Origin: Methanobacteriota archaeon
GTDB taxonomy: Archaea > Thermoplasmatota > Poseidoniia > Poseidoniales > Thalassarchaeaceae
Direction of reading: 5' to 3'
Length of the DNA: 64,000 nucleotides
Assembly (NCBI GenBank): GCA_002718995.2
Contig: PBGL02000012.1
Span: 1-64,000 of the forward strand
The notes under the pieces are model-generated. The model saw nothing but the letters and a program-made list of their open reading frames with translations, had not been told where the DNA came from and searched no databases. A program made the position numbers and the translations under genes. Shown piece after piece: positions 59,067 through 64,000 of the stretch. The number at the start of each line of letters is the position of its first letter. The stretch's first letter is position 1.

Positions 59067-59363
59067 CTAGAGGTTCGACTGAAGGGACAGTAATTCACTC
59101 TGCCCGGGGTCGATTACACAAAGAGCGCTTACCGGGAAAGGCTTAGCACATGCGGCCCCTAGTTGTCTATTCACCATGCCAACCCTGTGGACGATTATAT
59201 TCGGATGGCTATCGGACATACTGCCGATAAATTCCTCAGGACAGTTAGCGGCCACTATGACCAGCCTAGCCTCGCCCTTGTCGCAGGCACCCATAGTCTC
59301 CCTCTGCCCGAATAGTATCTTCCCTGTATTCAGGCACTGCTTCAGATTCCTACCTAGGTCCAT
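59067..59363 (-). CDS. Ribosomal protein eL30
   Basis: The 98-aa protein is the archaeal L30e large-subunit protein, an RNA-binding kink-turn protein: 'CLNTGKILFGQRETMGACDK', 'ARLVIVAANCPEEFIGSM', 'IVHRVGMVNRQLGAACAKPF' and 'VSALCVIDPGQSELL'. It begins 18 bp after rpoA2 and continues the same minus-strand transcription unit, the usual archaeal rpoA2-eL30 neighbourhood. Ordinary length and start (ATG at 59363). Confidence 0.95.
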   Translation of the reverse strand: MDLGRNLKQCLNTGKILFGQRETMGACDKGEARLVIVAANCPEEFIGSMSDSHPNIIVHRVGMVNRQLGAACAKPFPVSALCVIDPGQSELLSLQSNL

Positions 59364-59381
59364 CTTGATTCCACCTCTTCC

Positions 59382-60953
59382 TTATGCCTCTTCGGGAATG
59401 TAGTACAGATCTACACTGCCGGTACCAAGTGCTATTGGTTGTCCGACAACAATGTTCTCCGTTACTCCCTTGAGTTGGTCCCTCTCTCCAATTATCCCAG
59501 CCCTCAATAGGTGAGTAACCGTGACTTCGAAGGCCGACCTAGCCAATATGCTATGCTTGGTACCGCTGACACCGTGCCTGCCGATTGCTCTTACTTCGCC
59601 CTCGCTAGTCATGACATCAGCGACCATCAGGAGATGTCTGACGTCAACATCTAGTCCGGCCCCTTCTAATGTGTCACTCATCTCGTTAATGATGGCCTGT
59701 CTGGCGGCCTCTATACCGAGGTAAGAATGGATCTCGTTGATGTTATTGGTGTATGTCCTACCACGGTCTATGCCTGCAAACTCGCTGACTTTGGCCAGGT
59801 TAGATCCGATAGTGGAGATGTAATACTCATCATTTTCACCAGCCTGCACATTCGCACGCTCGATGCCCCTGATTCCCTTCAGTTGTAGTTTCTTTATCTT
59901 GTCCTCCAACTGCAGAAGATCAGTGTATGTTGGAGGGTCCGTTGCAAGAGTTTCAAGATCGTCCTCCTTTGAAACACCGGGAATAATCTTGAGTTCCTTT
60001 GGTTTGTCGTCGGAGTCGGCCTGGATGAAAAGCCTCAGTGCTCTTTGCAACTTGTCCCTTACCTCAGCTCCGTTCATGTTTTTCAATCTCATATTTGAGT
60101 TGTTCAATTTGAGACTCAGATATCGCTGGGCGACCTCGACGTCTATGTTCGCAATATCGCTTGTAGTAGTGGCCTCCAGCCCTGCGGCAATACCTCTGAC
60201 GAGCTTCTCATTGGTCCTCAGTGGCTTACCCTTGCTATTGAATTCTTCAAGGAATATTCGCATCGTAGGGGTGTTTGGAGTTTTTCGGGCGTCAACGATC
60301 TCGATGATTCTTGGCAGACCCTGTGTGACGTTGACAGTGGCCACACCTGCGTAGTGGAAGGTCCTCATCGTCATCTGTGTCCCTGGCTCTCCGATGGACT
60401 GGGCTGTTGTTATTCCGACTGCCTCATGGGGATCGGCACTCGATCTAAGCAGTGAGTTACTTGCCGATTGGACGACCTTTCTGGCCTTGGCAGGGGTAAT
60501 CTTTGATTTGCCGCGCGACCTGATTCCCTCGGTTAAATCCATGATCATCCTCGGCGTGAGGACGATGTTGTCCTTCTCGCATGCAGTTTGGAGTTGCACA
60601 TATATCTCATCATGAATGTCAACATCCCTCATGACCTGATCCATCTTGTCCTCGGAGTCGTAGGTCTGAAGTGGCATCATTGACTTGCGCCTTCGGCGAG
60701 AAGCCGCTGACTTTCTGCGTACCATCGTCTTCTCGGTGGATGCTGCAGCAGCTCTAGCAGATTTCGAAGAGGATGCCATGAGGTCATGGATTCTCTGAGC
60801 AGTACCTGAGTCGATGCCACAAATCTGGGCAATCTGGCCTGCTGTCAGAATCTTCACGTCATCCCACTTTCTGTCGTCTGCAAGCTTGTGAGCGTACTCT
60901 TCATCAATCTGAAGATCCATCAGTTTCTTCTTTGTTGCACTCTTGACGACCAT
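59382..60953 (-). CDS. rpoA2: RNA polymerase subunit A'' with N-terminal helix-hairpin-helix extension
   Basis: A'' is the C-terminal half of the largest RNA polymerase subunit. The bridge-helix/trigger-loop region is seen in '[20 protein letters not shown]' with [19 protein letters not shown], followed by '[20 protein letters not shown]' and, near the end, '[20 protein letters not shown]'. The protein is 523 aa, whereas A'' is usually about 380-400. The surplus is N-terminal: residues 12-60 form a helix-hairpin-helix-like unit ('[20 protein letters not shown]'), then a basic linker ('[20 protein letters not shown]'). The ATG at 60953 overlaps the rpoA1 stop by 1 bp, so the two halves are translationally coupled. 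Confidence 0.95.
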   Translation of the reverse strand: MVVKSATKKKLMDLQIDEEYAHKLADDRKWDDVKILTAGQIAQICGIDSGTAQRIHDLMASSSKSARAAAASTEKTMVRRKSAASRRRRKSMMPLQTYDSEDKMDQVMRDVDIHDEIYVQLQTACEKDNIVLTPRMIMDLTEGIRSRGKSKITPAKARKVVQSASNSLLRSSADPHEAVGITTAQSIGEPGTQMTMRTFHYAGVATVNVTQGLPRIIEIVDARKTPNTPTMRIFLEEFNSKGKPLRTNEKLVRGIAAGLEATTTSDIANIDVEVAQRYLSLKLNNSNMRLKNMNGAEVRDKLQRALRLFIQADSDDKPKELKIIPGVSKEDDLETLATDPPTYTDLLQLEDKIKKLQLKGIRGIERANVQAGENDEYYISTIGSNLAKVSEFAGIDRGRTYTNNINEIHSYLGIEAARQAIINEMSDTLEGAGLDVDVRHLLMVADVMTSEGEVRAIGRHGVSGTKHSILARSAFEVTVTHLLRAGIIGERDQLKGVTENIVVGQPIALGTGSVDLYYIPEEA

Positions 60954-63900
60954 CAGTTTTCACCCCCTAGGGCATCGTCTAGAACCTTGGAAACGTCGAA
61001 TGGCATGCCTCCACGGCTTCTTGCTGGGTCTACGCCATCCTCTCCGTATTCGAACTGTATGATTCTGTCAGCCGTATTTCTTACTGATCCCATTCCGTCG
61101 TTTGCAACCTTCAGATCGTCCATTGCGTTAATCAGTCTTCTCTGCATGTATCCGGACTTTGCCGTTCTGACGGCGGTATCGACTAGCGACTCCCTTCCTG
61201 AAACGGACAGCATGAAGAATTCTGTGGGCTCTAAGCCCCTCTTGAATGAGGAGCCAACGAATCCCTTAGCTTGGGCTCCCTTCTCGTTACGCGGGAAATG
61301 TGCCAAAACTCGATCCTGGTAGCCGCGCTCTAGTCTCTTACCCCTTACCTTGGGCTGACCTATTGATCCGGCCATCATTGCGAGGTTGTCCATAGAACCC
61401 CTAGCACCCGATGTTGCCATCATTACAGCGGCGTTATCCGATCCGAGAGAATCCTTAGCTATGTTTCCTGATTCGGTCTTGGCCTCGTCTAGGATCATCA
61501 ATATGTTCTCCTCCAAGGTCTCCATCGGAGTCCTGCCAGGTCTTGACTCATATCTTCTGCCGTCCTTTCCGAACTTTGCTAATTCTTCGTTGACAGCATC
61601 GCTTCCCTTCTTGTTGATCTTGGCGATCTCTTTCTTTGCCTCTGGAGGTAGGTCTTCATCGTCTATACCGGTGGTGAACCCCATGGATGTGCATATGGAG
61701 ATAGTCATCCTAGTCATCCTATCCAAGAACTCTGCACCAGCCTCTGAACCATGAGTATGAACTACAGCGTCCAGTAGCCTGCCGTCCTCGGCACCGATTC
61801 CTCTCTTGTCTATGGTACCTGAAACGTCGCCTTTGGTCACCTTCACATTGTCGCCGATTCTACTTATGTAATCCAAATTGAATCCTTCGGGAACAATGAG
61901 GCTGAGCACATCGCTGCCGCGATATCCAATTACACCATCTTCTTCAACTTCGGGAGGTAGTTCTCCATCCCAGTTAGTATCGCCCAGAACCTGCATTACC
62001 AGATTCTTCGGTAGCACCCTGTCTCCATGAGTTAGGAGATATGCCCCTGAAATGTGGTCGTGAATACCTCCAATAACGCTTCCACCGTACCTTGGAGTGA
62101 TTATGTGCTCTTGCACGCGCATTAGTATCTTAGCCTCGGCCCTAGCTTCCTCACTCTGAATCACGTGAAGGTTCATCTCGTCGCCATCAAAGTCCGCGTT
62201 GTAAGGCGTGCAATCGGCTAGATTGAATCTGAAAGTCTTGCCTGGCATTACCCTGACCTCATGAACCATCATCGACATGCGGTGGAGAGACGGTTGCCTG
62301 TTGAACAGGGCCACATCTCCGTCGATCAAGTGACGTTCTACAACTACCCCAGGCCTGGGATTTCCATCCAGGTCATGAGTGCTCAGTCTGTCCTCGACAT
62401 CGGTACTGTAGGTATTGCCATATTCATCTTCGATTTCTGGACTCCCACAATGAGGGCACTTGCACTCTAGGTGTTCCGGCAAGTATTCCCCTGGGTTTTC
62501 CATTTCCCACTTCCATCTGTAATGAATTGCAGCCCTTGGATCGTTATCAGGGAGTGTTAGACCCCTTTCATCCTCGGCTCTGAGGTTACGGAGAGTTGTC
62601 TCGAGGTCGACTCCCCATTCCTCCTCAAGGTCTCCTATCGAGTTTCTTCTCATCTGCCTCATCAACTCCAGGCCCGGCAAGAAGTTAGGGGCAGGTAGAA
62701 CTTCATTGAGGTCAGGCCTGTAACCAGTATAAGGCTCATCTTCGCTACCCGAGTGGCACTCCGGATTCAGACACCTGAAACCGGACCATATGAATTTAGT
62801 TCGGTCAGTTATCCTGACTCTGAACTTATCTCCCCTGATGATGTAGTTTACACCGGGGTGTACATCGGGACCTCGTAGAATCATTTGCCTTAGTTGCTCC
62901 CTGTTCCTGCCGGTAACCCGTATTGGGACTGTTAGTTCCTTGGCAGTTTGAGTTGGGATACCAACCTCGTTAATTCCGAGATTGGGGTCCGGGCTGATTA
63001 CCGTTCTGGCACAGAAGTTGACCCTCTTTCCAGAGAGGTTGCTTCTGAATCTGCCTTCCTTCCCCTTGAGTCTCTGTGCGAGAGTCTTCAGAGGCCTTCC
63101 TGAACGGTGCCTGGCAGGTGGAATTCCGCTCGTCTGATTATCGAAATATGTTGTGCAGTGATACTGCAGGAGTTCCCATAGGTCCTCGACTATCAACTGA
63201 GGTGCGCCCGCATCTCGATTTTCCCTGAGACGCTGGTTAATCCTGAGGACATCGACTAGCTTGTGTGTCAGGTCATCCTCCGATCTATCTCCACTGTCCA
63301 GTGTGATTGAAGGCCTGACTGTAATCGGCGGCACTGGTAGAACTTTCATTATTGTCCACTCGGGCCTTGCTGCATCCTTGTCCATCCCAAGGAAGATAAG
63401 GTGCTCGTCTGGAATTCTCTCGAGCCACTCTCTGATGTCACGAGCATTGAGCTTGTGCTCGCCCTTGTTGTCTTTCTTCTCCTTGAAGGTCGAGGGCTTG
63501 TCCAATATGATCTTGCCCTGCTCGGCCCCACAGTGCATGCAAATAGTCCTCTTCTTACTGGAGCACTCCTTCTCTATGTCCTTGATCACGTTCTTGAATT
63601 CGGATGAACCGACTCCGTGCTTGATCATGACGTCCTTTACCTTCTCCTCGTAGTAGTCCTGCTCGGACTTTTCTGGATCCACTGGGTGGGTATCGGGTTT
63701 GTCATGGAGGAGTATCTTGCTGCATGTGTTGCATGTCGACTTTAGGCATGTCTTGATCAGATTGGTGAAGCCGATATGCATTACTGGCAACTCCAGTGCT
63801 ATGTGGCCGAAGTGGCTAGGGCACTCATCGTGCTTGTTGCCGCAGGTCTCACACCTTACGCCGGGATCAATCACGCCCATCTTGGGGTCCATTAGGCCCT

Positions 63901-64000
63901 GCTTGTATGGGTGTCCATCGTCTTTGTATGTATCAGCGGTCTTGACCTCTACCGAGGACATCTTTCTGATCTCATTCGGGTCCATCAGTGTGAACTTAAT
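60953..64000 (-). CDS. rpoA1: RNA polymerase subunit A', 5' truncated by window edge, with cysteine-bearing insertion
   Basis: A' is the N-terminal part of the largest subunit. The window ends inside the gene: five more codons (IKFTL) precede the ATG at 63985, so the start lies beyond 64000. Zinc sites are '[17 protein letters not shown]' and the pair 'CNTCSK' / 'CMHCGAEQ'. The catalytic Mg motif is '[15 protein letters not shown]'. Normally the '[16 protein letters not shown]' segment leads within about 40 residues to '[20 protein letters not shown]'. Here about 130 extra residues intervene (about 62380-62800), containing 'CLNPEC' and 'CKCPHCG', which look like another zinc ribbon. Otherwise the sequence is standard archaeal. 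Confidence 0.97.
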   Translation of the reverse strand: MKFTLMDPNEIRKMSSVEVKTADTYKDDGHPYKQGLMDPKMGVIDPGVRCETCGNKHDECPSHFGHIALELPVMHIGFTNLIKTCLKSTCNTCSKILLHDKPDTHPVDPEKSEQDYYEEKVKDVMIKHGVGSSEFKNVIKDIEKECSSKKRTICMHCGAEQGKIILDKPSTFKEKKDNKGEHKLNARDIREWLERIPDEHLIFLGMDKDAARPEWTIMKVLPVPPITVRPSITLDSGDRSEDDLTHKLVDVLRINQRLRENRDAGAPQLIVEDLWELLQYHCTTYFDNQTSGIPPARHRSGRPLKTLAQRLKGKEGRFRSNLSGKRVNFCARTVISPDPNLGINEVGIPTQTAKELTVPIRVTGRNREQLRQMILRGPDVHPGVNYIIRGDKFRVRITDRTKFIWSGFRCLNPECHSGSEDEPYTGYRPDLNEVLPAPNFLPGLELMRQMRRNSIGDLEEEWGVDLETTLRNLRAEDERGLTLPDNDPRAAIHYRWKWEMENPGEYLPEHLECKCPHCGSPEIEDEYGNTYSTDVEDRLSTHDLDGNPRPGVVVERHLIDGDVALFNRQPSLHRMSMMVHEVRVMPGKTFRFNLADCTPYNADFDGDEMNLHVIQSEEARAEAKILMRVQEHIITPRYGGSVIGGIHDHISGAYLLTHGDRVLPKNLVMQVLGDTNWDGELPPEVEEDGVIGYRGSDVLSLIVPEGFNLDYISRIGDNVKVTKGDVSGTIDKRGIGAEDGRLLDAVVHTHGSEAGAEFLDRMTRMTISICTSMGFTTGIDDEDLPPEAKKEIAKINKKGSDAVNEELAKFGKDGRRYESRPGRTPMETLEENILMILDEAKTESGNIAKDSLGSDNAAVMMATSGARGSMDNLAMMAGSIGQPKVRGKRLERGYQDRVLAHFPRNEKGAQAKGFVGSSFKRGLEPTEFFMLSVSGRESLVDTAVRTAKSGYMQRRLINAMDDLKVANDGMGSVRNTADRIIQFEYGEDGVDPARSRGGMPFDVSKVLDDALGGEN

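Noticed and set aside
1-64000. CRISPR arrays, insertion sequences, prophage or integrative elements
   Set aside because: No spaced direct-repeat arrays, transposases, integrases or phage genes were seen; the only tandem array is coding.

Overview
The window looks like chromosomal DNA from a planktonic euryarchaeon of the Thermoplasmata side, most probably Marine Group II (Poseidoniales) or a close relative. That is an inference. It rests on archaeal information genes (RNA polymerase A' and A'' as separate subunits, eL30, eS1, the aCPSF1/FttA ribonuclease, a proteasome beta subunit, tRNA-splicing endonuclease, an archaeal-type SRP RNA, SepF, ZPR1) interleaved with bacterial-type metabolism (proton-translocating transhydrogenase, ThyA/FolA, PlsC, CcmE, TatC, a bacterial-type TopA), and on many acidic secreted or membrane-anchored proteins. 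Coding density is very high. No insertion sequence, integrase, phage gene or CRISPR array was seen. The only gene-poor stretch longer than 300 bases (11632-11982) is filled by the SRP RNA. Both ends of the window cut genes: a TPR protein at the left edge and rpoA1 at the right edge.

Layout. 1-7.97 kb: TPR protein, fdhD, an IscA-type Fe-S carrier, a membrane protein, Mn-type superoxide dismutase, a 2-hydroxyacid (phosphoglycerate) dehydrogenase, valyl-tRNA synthetase. 8.1-13.6 kb: large RND/MMPL exporter, EVE protein, SRP RNA, CxxxY-type CcmE, PyrD. 13.6-18.7 kb: a hypothetical protein, a perfect alternating-CG inverted repeat, topA, a geranylgeranyl-reductase-like flavoprotein and a membrane protein. 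18.7-25 kb: MqnC-like radical SAM enzyme, Xaa-Pro peptidase, a secreted anchored protein, a PfkB/RfaE-like kinase, tRNA-splicing endonuclease. 25-33.8 kb: secreted M6-like peptidase, TatC, a reeler-like membrane protein, the pntAA-pntAB-pntB transhydrogenase, malate dehydrogenase, a Nudix hydrolase, tRNA-Pro(TGG). 33.9-42.1 kb: small zinc protein, FttA, proteasome beta, SepF, ZPR1-like protein, TrpRS, a saccharopine-dehydrogenase-like oxidoreductase, an anchored secreted protein. 42.2-50.3 kb: PlsC, ThyA-FolA-DoxX-like, a BNR-repeat lipoprotein, MazG-like NTPase, MTA/purine phosphorylase, eS1 with a C-terminal SAP domain, an RNA-binding protein, 7Fe ferredoxin, PdxS.

50.3-58.05 kb is the least conventional part. 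Four highly charged coiled-coil proteins (COG1340-like by appearance) flank an operon of a CARDB-like/zinc-ribbon membrane protein, a DtxR-family regulator and a polytopic membrane protein. Three of the coiled-coil genes form a divergent run on the other strand. This is my best candidate for an undescribed system. 58-64 kb: an unknown protein, eL30, rpoA2 with an N-terminal helix-hairpin-helix extension, and rpoA1 with a cysteine-bearing insertion before the catalytic region.

Functional themes are transcription, RNA processing and translation; energy and redox (transhydrogenase, malate dehydrogenase, ferredoxin, SOD, CcmE, possibly menaquinone); membrane lipid synthesis (PlsC plus a GGR-like reductase); secretion and the cell surface (TatC, secreted peptidase, anchored proteins); and cell division (SepF).
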